NCBI RefSeq assembly: GCF_024741815.1
Contig: NZ_CP102951.1
Coordinates: forward strand, 1,215,001 to 1,279,000
DNA length: 64,000 nucleotides
Source: Pseudomonas sp. LS1212
GTDB lineage: Bacteria; Pseudomonadota; Gammaproteobacteria; Pseudomonadales; Pseudomonadaceae
Reading direction: 5' to 3'
Numbering within the stretch: the stretch's first letter is position 1; each line of letters begins with the position of its first letter. The position numbers and the translations under genes are program-made. Below, one piece after another: positions 33,538 through 43,054 of this stretch. The notes beneath the pieces were generated by a model, which was not told the origin of the DNA, did no database searches, and was given only the letters and a program-made list of their open reading frames with translations.

Positions 33538-34362
33538 TTATTTTCCGCCACTGCCGGCCACGCTTTCACCGCCGCGGGTCAGGTAGTAGGCGCCAAGGAT
33601 CGGTAGCATGGTCACCAGCATCACCAGCATGGCGACGACGTTGGTCACGGGCACGTCGCGCGGGCGGCTGAGCTGGTTGAGCAACCAGATCGGCAGGGTC
33701 CGCTCGTGGCCGGCGGTAAAGGTGGTGACGATGATTTCATCGAACGACAGCGCAAACGCCAGCATGCCGCCCGCCAGCAATGCCGAGCTGAGGTTGGGCA
33801 GGATGATGTAGCGGAAGGTCTGCCAACCGTCGGCGCCCAGGTCCATGGAGGCTTCGATCAGGCTTTGCGAGGTGCGGCGCAGGCGGGCGATGACGTTGTT
33901 GTAGACGATCACCACGCAGAAGGTCGCGTGACCGACGACGATGGTGAACATGCCCGGTTCGATGCCCAGGGTCTTGAAGGCCGAGAGCAGGGCGATACCG
34001 GTGATGATGCCGGGCAGGGCGATCGGCAGGATCAGCATCAGCGAGATGCTTTCCTTGCCGAAGAAATCGCGCCGGTAAAGCGCCGCCGACGCCAGCGTGC
34101 CCAGCACCAGTGCGATCAACGTGGCCAGCAGGGCGATCTGCGCGGACAGCTTGATCGATTCCAGCACGTCGGGGCGCGAGAACGTCACGCTGAACCACTT
34201 CAGGGTGAAGCCCTGGGGCGGAAAGCTGAAGGCCGCGTCCTGGGTGTTGAACGCATAGACGAAGATGATCAGGATCGGGAAATGCAGAAACACCAACCCG
34301 CCCCAGGCGGCAAGGCGCAGGCCCAGGGAAGCCTGCCCTTGAGATGAAGAGTCAGAGTGCAT
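33538..34362 (-). CDS. ABC transporter permease, PotI/YdcV-like
   Basis: 274-residue inner-membrane permease with about six helices; the N-terminal LAAWGGLVFLHFPILIIFVY and the loop of the EAA family (SLIEASMDLGADGWQTFRYI, contacting the ATPase) are clear. It pairs with the next permease to form the pore of a spermidine/putrescine-type importer. It overlaps the upstream permease gene by 11 bases. Confidence 0.9.
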   Translation of the reverse strand: MHSDSSSQGQASLGLRLAAWGGLVFLHFPILIIFVYAFNTQDAAFSFPPQGFTLKWFSVTFSRPDVLESIKLSAQIALLATLIALVLGTLASAALYRRDFFGKESISLMLILPIALPGIITGIALLSAFKTLGIEPGMFTIVVGHATFCVVIVYNNVIARLRRTSQSLIEASMDLGADGWQTFRYIILPNLSSALLAGGMLAFALSFDEIIVTTFTAGHERTLPIWLLNQLSRPRDVPVTNVVAMLVMLVTMLPILGAYYLTRGGESVAGSGGK

Positions 34363-35302
34363 CGAAGGCCCCCAGGCGTTTGACGATGGACAGGTAGATG
34401 GCGATCAGCACGATCGGCACCAGTGTGAAGGCTGCGGCCATGGGCATGTTGCCGATGGCACCCTGTTGGGCGTAGACCATGCTGCCGATGAAGTAGCCCG
34501 GTGGGCCGATCAGTTGCGGCACGATGAAATCGCCCAGGGTCAACGAAAAGGTAAAGATCGAGCCTGCTGCGATACCCGGCACCGACAGCGGCAGAATCAC
34601 CTGCATGAAGGTCTGCCGGGGCTTGGCGCCCAGGTCCGCCGAGGCTTGCAGCAAGGAGGGCGGCAGGCGTTCCAGCGAGGCCTGGATCGGCAGGATCATG
34701 AACGGCAGCCAGATGTAGACGAACAACAGGAAGCGGCCCAGGTGCGAGGTCGACAGGGTGCTGCCGCCGACACCGGGAATGCCCAGCACGAACTGCAGCA
34801 CCGGTTCCAGATTCAGTTGCTGGACAAACCACTGGGCGACGCCGCCCTTGGCCAGCAGCAACGTCCAGGCATAAGCCTTGACGATGTAGCTGGCCCACAT
34901 CGGCATCATCACCGCGATGTAGAAGAACGCCTTGGTCTTGCCGCTGGTATAGCGGGCCATGTAATAGGCGATCGGAAAGGCGATGACTGCGCTGGCGATC
35001 GACACGCTGACGGCCATGCCCAGTGTGCGCAGGATGATGTCGAAGTTGGATGGATTGAACAGGGCGGCGAAGTTGGCCAGGGTCAGGTCGGGCGTGACCG
35101 CCATGGTGAAGTCATCGAAGGTGTAGAACCCCTGCCACAACAGAATCAACAACGAGCCGAGATAAATCGCGCCGAACCAGCTCAGCGGCGGTATCAGCAG
35201 CATCGCCAGATAGAGGTTGGGGCGCCGCCAGAGCAGGTTGGAGAAGCGCCTGAAGGGTGAGTACACCGGCGTTTGTGTCGTTTTTTCCAGGGCCAGGCTC
35301 AT
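34352..35302 (-). CDS. ABC transporter permease, PotH/YdcU-like
   Basis: 316 residues, with a cytoplasmic N-terminus (YSPFRRFSNLLWRRPN) and six predicted helices, beginning with LYLAMLLIPPLSWFGAIYLG. The EAA loop reads LPPSLLQASADLGAKPRQTF. It forms the heterodimeric channel with the following PotI-like subunit. It starts 1 base after the ATPase gene stop. Confidence 0.9.
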   Translation of the reverse strand: MSLALEKTTQTPVYSPFRRFSNLLWRRPNLYLAMLLIPPLSWFGAIYLGSLLILLWQGFYTFDDFTMAVTPDLTLANFAALFNPSNFDIILRTLGMAVSVSIASAVIAFPIAYYMARYTSGKTKAFFYIAVMMPMWASYIVKAYAWTLLLAKGGVAQWFVQQLNLEPVLQFVLGIPGVGGSTLSTSHLGRFLLFVYIWLPFMILPIQASLERLPPSLLQASADLGAKPRQTFMQVILPLSVPGIAAGSIFTFSLTLGDFIVPQLIGPPGYFIGSMVYAQQGAIGNMPMAAAFTLVPIVLIAIYLSIVKRLGAFDAL

Positions 35303-35303
35303 G

Positions 35304-36344
35304 TCACTTGCCCTCGCTCAAGGCGGTTTCCTGCAAGGCGGTCATGGCCTCGCGGGCCCAGCGAGCGGTCAGGCGCTGGCCGGGTTGGTGCACGACCGCG
35401 TGTTCCTGCCATTGGTTGTTGGCCTGGCTGACGCTGAGCAGCTGACCGTTATCCAGTTTCAGTTCATAGCGCGTTGCGCTGCCCTGATACTGAATATCAT
35501 GCAGCAGGCCACTGATTTCGACTTCATGGCTGGCCAGCGGGCCGTCGCCGAAGCGGATGTGTTCGGGGCGAATCGAGAAGGGCAGCTGGCTGCCGCTCAA
35601 CTGTTGCGCCAGGTCGCCGCGAACCACGTTGGACGTGCCGACGAACTCGGCGACAAAGGTCGTGGCCGGTTTCATGTACAGGTTGCGCGGGGTATCGACC
35701 TGCTCGATACGACCCTTGTTGAACACCGCGACACGGTCGGACATCGACAGCGCTTCGGTCTGGTCGTGGGTGACGAAGATGAAGGTGATGCCCAGCTGGC
35801 GCTGGAGCTTCTTCAATTCGCCCTGCATTTGCTCGCGCAGTTTCAGGTCGAGGGCGCCCAATGGCTCGTCGAGCAACAACACGCGGGGGCGGTTGACCAG
35901 GGCGCGGGCCAGTGCCACCCGCTGGCGCTGGCCGCCCGACAGCTGCACCGGTTTGCGCGCGCCATAGCCACCGAGGGCGACCATGCCCAGGGCTTCTTCG
36001 GCGCGTGCCAGACGTTCCTGTTTGCCGACACCCTTGACCTTCAGGCCATAGGCGACGTTGTCCTGCACATTCATGTGCGGGAACAGGGCGTAATCCTGAA
36101 AGACCGTGTTCACGTCACGTTGGTAGGGCGGCAGGCCGGCGGCTTCAGCACCGTGAATGCGGATCGAGCCGGCACTCGGTTGCTCGAAGCCTGCGATCAG
36201 CCGCAGGCAGGTGGTTTTGCCCGAGCCCGATGGGCCGAGCATGGAAAAGAACTCGCCGTCCTGAATGTCGATGGAAACCCGGTCTACGGCTTTCACTTCG
36301 CCGAATTGACGGGAAACTTGGGTGAACTGGACTGCAAGCGTCAT
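35304..36344 (-). CDS. ABC transporter ATP-binding protein, PotA/YdcT-like
   Basis: 346 residues. Walker A GPSGSGKTTCLRL (about residue 38), Q-loop near NTVFQDYALFPHM, signature LSGGQRQRVALARAL, Walker B VLLLDEPLGALD, H-loop FVTHDQTEAL, then a C-terminal TOBE-like regulatory domain (about 260-340). It powers the polyamine-type importer. Start leftward from 36344, where MTLAVQFTQVSRQFGEVKAV begins the nucleotide-binding domain; the frame continues upstream without homology. A REP pair lies in the 233-bp spacer before it. Confidence 0.93.
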   Translation of the reverse strand: MTLAVQFTQVSRQFGEVKAVDRVSIDIQDGEFFSMLGPSGSGKTTCLRLIAGFEQPSAGSIRIHGAEAAGLPPYQRDVNTVFQDYALFPHMNVQDNVAYGLKVKGVGKQERLARAEEALGMVALGGYGARKPVQLSGGQRQRVALARALVNRPRVLLLDEPLGALDLKLREQMQGELKKLQRQLGITFIFVTHDQTEALSMSDRVAVFNKGRIEQVDTPRNLYMKPATTFVAEFVGTSNVVRGDLAQQLSGSQLPFSIRPEHIRFGDGPLASHEVEISGLLHDIQYQGSATRYELKLDNGQLLSVSQANNQWQEHAVVHQPGQRLTARWAREAMTALQETALSEGK

Positions 36345-36446
36345 GATGCGGTGCTCCGGATAGGCGCGGGTGTGCACAGCGGCCCGGCCTGGACTTCTGA
36401 AATCAAAAAAGCGTCGATGCTGGCGAGCGCTTTGGGCTCGATCCAT

Positions 36447-36565
36447 GTAGCCGCTGCCGAAGGCTGCGCTCGCTCGCGAAGCGGGCGCACGATCTCAAGA
36501 TCGCCTTGGAGGTCCTGTCGGACCTCAGCGTCGCAGCGGCGCACCGAGCCTGCGGCAGCGGCTAC
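36447..36565. repeat. REP-type inverted repeat pair inside the transporter operon
   Basis: GTAGCCGCTGCCG (36447-36459) is the exact reverse complement of CGGCAGCGGCTAC (36553-36565). The 90 bases between contain further GC-rich hairpins. This matches Pseudomonas REP doublets. It lies between the binding-protein and ATPase genes, where it may stabilise the upstream message and lower expression of the rest. Confidence 0.75.
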
Positions 36566-36577
36566 AGGAGGTCGGGG

Positions 36578-37729
36578 TTAGCGACCGCCCATAATGGCGA
36601 TGTAATCCTGCGTCCAGCGGCTGTACGGCACGAACTTGCCGCCTTCGGCCTGCGGGGTTTTCCAGAAGGCGATCTTGTCGAACTGATCGAAACCGTTGAT
36701 GGCGCAACCCTCGGCCCCCAGCAGTTCACTTTCCTTGCACGCCGCAGGTACGGCCGGCAAGGAGCCGAACCAGGCCGAGACATCACCCTGGACTTTCGGC
36801 TGCAACGACCAGTCCATCCACTTGTACGCACAGTTAGGGTGTTTGGTATCGGTGTGCAGCATGGTGGTGTCAGCCCAGCCAGTGGCACCTTCTTTCGGAA
36901 TGACCGAGGCTACCGGCTGCTTCTCGGCCTTCAGCGTATTGACCATGTAACCCCAGGAGCTGGTGGCCGCGACACCTTCGTTTTTCACGTCGCTCATCTG
37001 CACGGTCGCGTCATGCCAGTAGCGGTGAATCAGCTTTTGTTGGGTGCGCAACAGGTCGAGCACCGCCTTGTACTGGGTTTCGTTGAGCTCGTAGGGGTTC
37101 TGGATGCCCAGCTCGGGTTTGATCGATTTCAGGTACAGCGCCGCGTCGGCGATGTAGATCGGGCCGTCGTAGGCCTGGACGCGGCCCTTGTTGGGGTTGC
37201 CGTCCGGCAGGTTCTGTGGCTCGAAGACGACGCCCCAGCTGGTCGGTGGCTGTTTGAAGACGTTGGTGTTGTACAACAGCACGTTCGGGCCCCACTGATA
37301 AGGGGTGCCGAAGGTCTGCTTGTTGACCACGTACCATGGGCCGTCCTTCAGGCGCGGGTCCAGGTTCTTCCAGTTCGGGATCAGTGCCGTATTGATCGGT
37401 TGCACACGCTTGCCGGCGATCAGGCGCAGCGATGCATCGCCGGAGGCGGTGACCAGGTCATAACCACCCTTGGTCATCAGGCTGACCATCTCATCGGAGG
37501 TGGCGGCGGTCTTGACGTTCACCTTGCAGCCGGTCTCTTTCTCGAACCCGGTGACCCAGTCGTAATTCTTGTCGCTTTCACCGCGCTCGATATAGCCGGG
37601 CCAGGCGACGATATCCAACTGGCCTTCAGTGGCGCCCAGAGCCTTGAGCGGCTCGGCGGCCTGGAGGCTGGCGCTGGCCAGCAAGGCGGTGGTCAGTGCG
37701 CTCAGCAGTGCAGTCTTGTGCACGAACAT
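36578..37729 (-). CDS. Polyamine-type periplasmic binding protein (YdcS/PotF-like)
   Basis: 383 residues with a signal peptide (ALLSALTTALLASASLQAAE). The mature protein shows PotD/PotF-like features: GQLDIVAWPGYIE, EKETGCKVNVKTAATSDEMV, GGYDLVTASGDASLRLIAG, GVAATSSWGYMVNTLKAEKQ. It captures the substrate in the periplasm for the importer. Whether that is putrescine, spermidine, GABA or another amine cannot be fixed from sequence. GAGGG precedes the start. Confidence 0.88.
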   Translation of the reverse strand: MFVHKTALLSALTTALLASASLQAAEPLKALGATEGQLDIVAWPGYIERGESDKNYDWVTGFEKETGCKVNVKTAATSDEMVSLMTKGGYDLVTASGDASLRLIAGKRVQPINTALIPNWKNLDPRLKDGPWYVVNKQTFGTPYQWGPNVLLYNTNVFKQPPTSWGVVFEPQNLPDGNPNKGRVQAYDGPIYIADAALYLKSIKPELGIQNPYELNETQYKAVLDLLRTQQKLIHRYWHDATVQMSDVKNEGVAATSSWGYMVNTLKAEKQPVASVIPKEGATGWADTTMLHTDTKHPNCAYKWMDWSLQPKVQGDVSAWFGSLPAVPAACKESELLGAEGCAINGFDQFDKIAFWKTPQAEGGKFVPYSRWTQDYIAIMGGR

Positions 37730-37822
37730 GGGATATCCCTCTTTTTTAAATTATGGTCGGGGCAGTAGTGAACGTGATGAAACAGTTAAGGCTCGTTATT
37801 AGAGTAGTGCGGTTATCGGTGC

Positions 37823-39286
37823 TTAACTCATATGCTCGCCATGTCGCGCCATGATGTGGCGTACCACGCTGTAGTCCTGAAGCGAATCGCTCGATAGATC
37901 CTTGCCATAGCCGGAGCGCTTGAGCCCGCCGTGAGGCATCTCGCTGACCAACATGAAGTGGCTGTTGATCCAGGTACAGCCGTACTGCAGGCGGGCGGCA
38001 ACCTGCATGGCCTTGTCCAGGTTCTGGGTCCAGACCGAGGAGGCCAGGCCATATTCGGAATCGTTGGCCCAGTCGACTGCCTGGGACAGCTCGTCGAAAC
38101 GGGTGACCGTCACGACCGGGCCGAATACCTCGCGCTGAACGATCTCGTCGCTCTGCTTGCAACCGGCGAGCAAGGTCGGCTGGTAGTAGAACCCGGGGCC
38201 GGAGTGCACCGCTGCCCCGGTGACGCGTTCGATATGCGGCTGGCCAAGAGCGCGCTCGACAAAACTGGCGACGCGGTCGCGCTGGCGGGTGCTGATCAGC
38301 GGCCCGATCTCGTTATCGGCATCACGCTTGCCGGCAAAGCGCAGGCTGCCGACGGCGCTACCGAGCTCGGCGACCAGGCGATCATGAATCCCGGCCTGGG
38401 CGTAGATACGACAAGCTGCGGTGCAATCCTGGCCTGCGTTGTAATAGCCGTAGCTGCGCACGCCTTCGACGACCGCCTTGATGTCGGCGTCGTTGCAGAC
38501 GATTACCGGTGCCTTGCCGCCCAGTTCCAGATGCGTGCGCTTGAGGGTCTTGGCGGCGGCCTGAAGGATTTTCTGCCCGGTGACGATATCGCCGGTCAGC
38601 GACACCATGCGTACCTTCGGGTGGCTGACCAGATGGCTGCCCACGCCTTCGCCGCCGCCGCAGACGATATTCAAAACCCCGGGCGGCAGCAATTGGGCCA
38701 ATGCTGGCGCCAGTGCCAGGATCGACAAGGGGGTGTGCTCGGACGGCTTGAACACGAGGGTATTGCCGGCCGCCAGTGCCGGAGCGATTTTCCAGGCGGC
38801 CATCATGATCGGGTAATTCCACGGCGCGATCGAAGCCACGACGCCGATCGGGTCGCGGCGGACCATGCTGGTATAGCCAGGGAGGTATTCGCCCGAGAGC
38901 TGGCCGGTCTGGCAGCGCACGGCGCCAGCGAAGAAACGGAAAACGTCGATGGTCGCGTTGAGGTCGTCCTGGCGCGCCAGATGCAGGGGCTTGCCGCAGT
39001 TCAATGCTTCCAGGCGTGCCAGCTGATCGGCCTGTTTCTCGATGGCGTCGGCAATGGCCAGAAGGATATTCGAGCGTTGCTGCGGGGTGGTTCGCGACCA
39101 GCCGGCAAAGGCGCGATGAGCTGCAAGGATTGCCGCTTCGACCTGTTCGGTGCTGGCTTCGGCGATATGTGTCAGGACTTCGGCCGTGGCCGGATTGATG
39201 ATGGGCTCGACGAAACCCTGGCCGGCAACCAGCTCACCATCGATCAACAGTGAGGTGAACAGTGGAGTCGGTTGCACGCCAGCCAT
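37823..39286 (-). CDS. Aminobutyraldehyde dehydrogenase-like enzyme, copy 2
   Basis: 487 residues, clearly paralogous to the enzyme at 32077: GVVASIAPWNYPIMMAAWKI, LKRTHLELGGKAPVIV, YYNAGQDCTAACRIY, EMPHGGLKRSGYGKDLSSDS. Numerous substitutions show it is not a recent duplicate. It is the first structural gene of the operon, 93 bp before the binding protein. The two copies may act on different aldehydes, for instance from putrescine and spermidine or cadaverine. Start leftward from 39286, where the family N-terminus begins; an upstream ATG at 39328 is possible. Confidence 0.85.
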   Translation of the reverse strand: MAGVQPTPLFTSLLIDGELVAGQGFVEPIINPATAEVLTHIAEASTEQVEAAILAAHRAFAGWSRTTPQQRSNILLAIADAIEKQADQLARLEALNCGKPLHLARQDDLNATIDVFRFFAGAVRCQTGQLSGEYLPGYTSMVRRDPIGVVASIAPWNYPIMMAAWKIAPALAAGNTLVFKPSEHTPLSILALAPALAQLLPPGVLNIVCGGGEGVGSHLVSHPKVRMVSLTGDIVTGQKILQAAAKTLKRTHLELGGKAPVIVCNDADIKAVVEGVRSYGYYNAGQDCTAACRIYAQAGIHDRLVAELGSAVGSLRFAGKRDADNEIGPLISTRQRDRVASFVERALGQPHIERVTGAAVHSGPGFYYQPTLLAGCKQSDEIVQREVFGPVVTVTRFDELSQAVDWANDSEYGLASSVWTQNLDKAMQVAARLQYGCTWINSHFMLVSEMPHGGLKRSGYGKDLSSDSLQDYSVVRHIMARHGEHMS

Positions 39287-39433
39287 GTTACGAGTTCTCT
39301 TGTTAGTTAATGGCACGGTGCTCTCCACGAAACTCTTTATGAAAAAAGCAGCCCGACCTTATGTTCTCGATGGAAACAGACTAGTGGTCGGGCCTGAGGT
39401 CGACAAATTCTAAATACTGAAAGGGGCATTCGA

Positions 39434-40348
39434 TTAAATCGATGGCCTGCGCCCACCATTGGGTTGTTCGCGGGCCACGGTCAGGAAAGGGTCGACCAAC
39501 GCTGGCCGCGCCGTGCCCCGGCGCCAGGCAAGGCCCACGTCCAGGGTCTGGTTGAGGTCGGCCAGCGGGCGGGCCTCGATAATGTCGCCTTCCAGCGACC
39601 AGGGTCGATAGGTCATGTCCGGCTGGATCGAAACCCCCAGCCCGGCCGCGACCAGGCTACGCACGGCCTCGGTGGAGGCAGTGCGCAGTGTGATGCGGGG
39701 CTGCAGGCCGACGCCGGACCAGATGCGCTGGGCATTGCGGTCCATCTCGTCGACGTTGAGCTGGATCAAGGGCTCGCGCGCCACATCGCCCAGACTGATG
39801 CTGTCATGTTCCAGCAGCGGATGTTGGGCGGGCAACCAGAGGCGATGCGGCGAATGGGTGAGGACTTCGGTCTGCAGTGCATGCCGGTCCTCCAGGTTGG
39901 AGAGGATCAGCACACCGACATCGATCTCGCCGCTGACCAGCAGGTGTTCGATGTAGGGGCGCTCATCTTCCATCACTCGAATCTCGACGTTGGGGTAGGC
40001 CCGTTGGAAGCGCGTCAGCAGGTCGGCCAGGTAATAGCCGGCCACCAGGCTGGTCACGCCGATGGTCAATTGCCCGGCAACCTGGTCGGTGCTCTGCTGC
40101 AGGCTGCGCTTGGCGTTGTCGACAGTGGCCAGGATCAGGTGGGCCTGGCGCAGGAATTGATGCCCTTGGTGGGTCAGGGTCATACCCTTGGCGTGACGGT
40201 TGAACAGGTTGACGCCGATTTCCTGCTCCAGTTGCTGGATCGCCAGGGTGAGGGTCGATTGCGAGATGAACACCGCCTGGGCGGCGGCGGAGATCGAGCC
40301 GGTCTCGGCGACGGCGATGAAATGACGGATCTGGCGTAGCGTCATCAT
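39434..40348 (-). CDS. LysR-family transcriptional regulator
   Basis: 304 residues. The N-terminal winged HTH is MTLRQIRHFIAVAETGSIS, then AQAVFISQSTLTLAIQQLEQ and LFNRHAKGMTLTHQG. The C-terminal ligand-binding domain begins near residue 90 (GQLTIGVTSLVAGYY). It sits directly upstream of and in the same direction as the dehydrogenase-transporter operon, and divergent from the DUF533 gene; it most likely controls the former. Two adjacent ATG codons (40348 and 40345) are possible starts. Confidence 0.9.
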   Translation of the reverse strand: MMTLRQIRHFIAVAETGSISAAAQAVFISQSTLTLAIQQLEQEIGVNLFNRHAKGMTLTHQGHQFLRQAHLILATVDNAKRSLQQSTDQVAGQLTIGVTSLVAGYYLADLLTRFQRAYPNVEIRVMEDERPYIEHLLVSGEIDVGVLILSNLEDRHALQTEVLTHSPHRLWLPAQHPLLEHDSISLGDVAREPLIQLNVDEMDRNAQRIWSGVGLQPRITLRTASTEAVRSLVAAGLGVSIQPDMTYRPWSLEGDIIEARPLADLNQTLDVGLAWRRGTARPALVDPFLTVAREQPNGGRRPSI

Positions 40349-40533
40349 GGACAGCGGCTTCTTGGTGAGTTTTATAGATTTTTCTGAGTGTATATCTTTT
40401 TTATCAATGGATAGTGGCACCTTGAGGGTATGCCTGTGGGCAACATCTGGAAGCAAATCCCTGGGCGTGCTTGTCTGGAGTTGGCATTACTCTCGTGAAG
40501 TCTTTTATGGATTCGGTGTGTGGAGGCTCTCCC

Positions 40534-41265
40534 ATGAACACGCGTGGCTTGCTCGATCAATTGCTCAAGTCCGGTCAGGACCTGCTGCAGAACCAGGCGA
40601 AGAAAAGTTCGACCAACACACCGTCCGCCAGCGCCGCGGGTGGGTTGGGTGGCCTGCTCGGCGGTTCCAATGGCGGCGGGCTGGGCAGCCTGCTCTCCGG
40701 TGCCGGGGGCGGTGCCCTGGCGGCAGGTGCCATGGGGCTTTTGCTGGGCAACAAGAACGCGCGCAAGTTTGGCGGCAAGGCATTGGCCTACGGTGGCCTG
40801 GCCGCGCTTGGGGTGCTGGCCTACAAGGCTTATGGCAACTGGCAGGCGCAACAAAACAATGCCCCGCAAAGCGAACCGCAAACCCTTGACCGCCTGCCCG
40901 AGCAACAAGCGGAACTGCACAGCCAGGCGATTCTCAAGGCGCTGGTGGCAGCCGCCAAGGCCGATGGGCATGTCGATGAGCGCGAGCGGAACCTGATCGA
41001 GGGTGAGTTCGTCAAGCTGACCCCGGACCAGGAACTGCAGCATTGGCTGCATGCCGAGCTCAACAAGCCGCTGGACCCGGCCGACGTCGCTCGCGCGGCG
41101 AGCACTCCGGAAATGGCCGCAGAGATGTACATCGCCAGTGTCATGCTGGTCGATGAGGAGCATTTCATGGAGCGCGCTTACCTCGATGAGTTGGCGCGTC
41201 AGCTCAAGCTGGATCCGGGCTTGAAAACCGAGCTGGAATTGCAGGTAAGACAAGCATCGGTCTGA
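40534..41265 (+). CDS. DUF533 family protein (YebE-like)
   Basis: 243 residues. The N-terminal part is low-complexity and glycine-rich (GGLGGLLGGSNGGGLGSLLS) with a hydrophobic stretch (AAGAMGLLLGNKNA, YGGLAALGVLAYKAY) that may insert in the membrane. The C-terminal TerB-like helical domain includes ILKALVAAAKADGHVDERER and AEMYIASVMLVDEEHFMERA. Function unknown. Start ATG 40534 follows GGAGG. Confidence 0.85.
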   Translation: MNTRGLLDQLLKSGQDLLQNQAKKSSTNTPSASAAGGLGGLLGGSNGGGLGSLLSGAGGGALAAGAMGLLLGNKNARKFGGKALAYGGLAALGVLAYKAYGNWQAQQNNAPQSEPQTLDRLPEQQAELHSQAILKALVAAAKADGHVDERERNLIEGEFVKLTPDQELQHWLHAELNKPLDPADVARAASTPEMAAEMYIASVMLVDEEHFMERAYLDELARQLKLDPGLKTELELQVRQASV

Positions 41266-41374
41266 CGCTAAAGGAGGCAATGGCAAATATCAAAGCAGTT
41301 GGGGTCTGGTTCAACGCTGGAAAAGGCCTGCGAGTCTGTCGGAAAGAAGACAGATAGCGAGGATGCGCCTGGGC

Positions 41375-41380
41375 TATACT
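41375..41380 (+). promoter_or_regulatory. Candidate -10 of the wsp operon
   Basis: TATACT in GGCTATACTCGCCC, 45 bases before wspA. No good -35 is visible at the right spacing, so this is weak. Confidence 0.3.
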
Positions 41381-41424
41381 CGCCCATTTTTCGCGTGCTG
41401 GCGTTGAACGCTTGAGGGCTGACT

Positions 41425-43047
41425 GTGAAGAATTGGACATTGCGCCAACGAATCCTGGCGAGTTTCGCCGTAATTATCGCCATCATGTTGCTGATGGTGG
41501 TTGCCTCTTACTCCCGCCTGGTCTCCATTGAAGCCAGCGAAGAGAATGTTCGAACCGACAGCCTCCCGGGGCTGTACTACAGCTCCATGATTCGCAGTGC
41601 GTGGGTCGACAGTTTCGTGTTGACCCAGCGCCTGGTCGACCCCACCGATCAGCACGCCCTGGTTGCCGAAGACCTGGAGCAGTTCAAGGGCTTCAAGGAG
41701 CGACTGACGGCGAACAAGGCAAAGTATCAGGCAACCATCCATGAGAGTACCGACCAAGCCAGCTTCGACGAGTTCGGACGCCTTGAAGCCACCTTTGACG
41801 AGGCATTGAGCCACGTCCTGGAGGCCTATCGAAAACAGGATCATGCCGAGACCCAGCGGCTGTTGACCGATGAATTGGGGCCGGCCTGGATGGCGGGTCG
41901 CGACCAGCTGAACAGCCTCATCGAGCGCAATCGCCAGGTGGCCGAAGAAGCCACCGCGTCCATCGAGGCGGCTGTAGCGGCCGCCAAGATCAGCATGATG
42001 CTCTCCTTGCTGGTGGCTGTTATCGCAGCCGCTATCTGCGGGCTGCTGCTGATGCGCGCCATCATGGCGCCGATGCAGCAAATCGTGAAAATCCTCGAAA
42101 TCATGCGCACCGGTGACTTGAGCACCCGACTGAACCTGGCGCGCAAGGATGAGTTCGGCGTGGTGGAGAGCGGATTCAACGACATGATGACCGAGCTGAC
42201 GGCGCTGGTGTCCCAGGCCCAGCGGTCTTCGGTGCAAGTCACCACGTCGGTGACCGAGATTGCCGCGACCTCCAGGCAGCAGCAGGCGACGGCCACCGAG
42301 ACGGCGGCGACCACCACCGAGATCGGTGCGACCTCCCGCGAGATCGCGGCAACTTCCCGCGACCTGGTCCGCACCATGACCGAAGTCACCTCGGCCGCCG
42401 ACCAGGCATCAACCCTGGCAGGCTCCGGCCAGCAGGGCCTGGCCCGCATGGAAGAGACCATGCACCAGGTCATGGGCGCGGCCGATCTGGTTAACGCGAA
42501 ACTGGCAATCCTCAACGAGAAGGCTGGCAACATCAACCAAGTGGTGGTGACCATCGTCAAGGTCGCCGACCAGACCAACCTGCTGTCGCTCAATGCGGCC
42601 ATCGAAGCGGAAAAGGCCGGCGAGTACGGCCGTGGTTTTGCCGTTGTCGCCACGCAAGTGCGACGACTGGCGGACCAGACCGCCGTGGCGACCTATGACA
42701 TCGAGCAGATGGTCAGGGAGATCCAGTCGGCGGTGTCCGCCGGCGTCATGGGCATGGACAAGTTCTCCGAAGAAGTGCGACGCGGCATGTTCGAGGTGCA
42801 GCAGGTCGGTGAACAACTTACGCAGATCATTCAGCAGGTGCAGGCGCTGGCGCCGCGCGTGTTGATGGTCAACGAAGGGATGCAGGCCCAGGCCACCGGC
42901 GCCGAACAGATCAACCATGCCCTGGCGCAACTCGGTGACGCCAGCAGCCAGACAGTGGAGTCCTTGCGTCAGGCCAGCTTCGCCATCGATGAGTTGAGTC
43001 AGGTGGCGGTCGGGCTGCGCGGCGGCGTATCGCGTTTCAAAGTCTGA
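41425..43047 (+). CDS. wspA: Surface-sensing chemoreceptor WspA
   Basis: 540-residue methyl-accepting protein: an N-terminal membrane helix (RILASFAVIIAIMLLMVVAS), a periplasmic four-helix domain (about 35-185), a second helix (MMLSLLVAVIAAAICGLLLM, about 192-211), HAMP, and a cytoplasmic signalling tip (about 370-420) with NLLSLNAAIEAEKAGEYGRG. In Pseudomonas WspA responds to surface contact and activates WspE. Start is GTG 41425, preceded by GAGG; the next in-frame starts would lose the membrane anchor. First gene of wspABCDEFR. Confidence 0.95.
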   Translation: MKNWTLRQRILASFAVIIAIMLLMVVASYSRLVSIEASEENVRTDSLPGLYYSSMIRSAWVDSFVLTQRLVDPTDQHALVAEDLEQFKGFKERLTANKAKYQATIHESTDQASFDEFGRLEATFDEALSHVLEAYRKQDHAETQRLLTDELGPAWMAGRDQLNSLIERNRQVAEEATASIEAAVAAAKISMMLSLLVAVIAAAICGLLLMRAIMAPMQQIVKILEIMRTGDLSTRLNLARKDEFGVVESGFNDMMTELTALVSQAQRSSVQVTTSVTEIAATSRQQQATATETAATTTEIGATSREIAATSRDLVRTMTEVTSAADQASTLAGSGQQGLARMEETMHQVMGAADLVNAKLAILNEKAGNINQVVVTIVKVADQTNLLSLNAAIEAEKAGEYGRGFAVVATQVRRLADQTAVATYDIEQMVREIQSAVSAGVMGMDKFSEEVRRGMFEVQQVGEQLTQIIQQVQALAPRVLMVNEGMQAQATGAEQINHALAQLGDASSQTVESLRQASFAIDELSQVAVGLRGGVSRFKV

Positions 43048-43054
43048 ACTGCCG

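Noticed and set aside
35217..36581. 454-residue + strand open frame opposite the ATPase gene
   Set aside because: The - strand has complete Walker A, signature and Walker B motifs; the + frame has none and runs into the REP.
37931..39253. 440-residue + strand open frame opposite the second dehydrogenase
   Set aside because: Same kind of antisense artefact as the one over the first copy.
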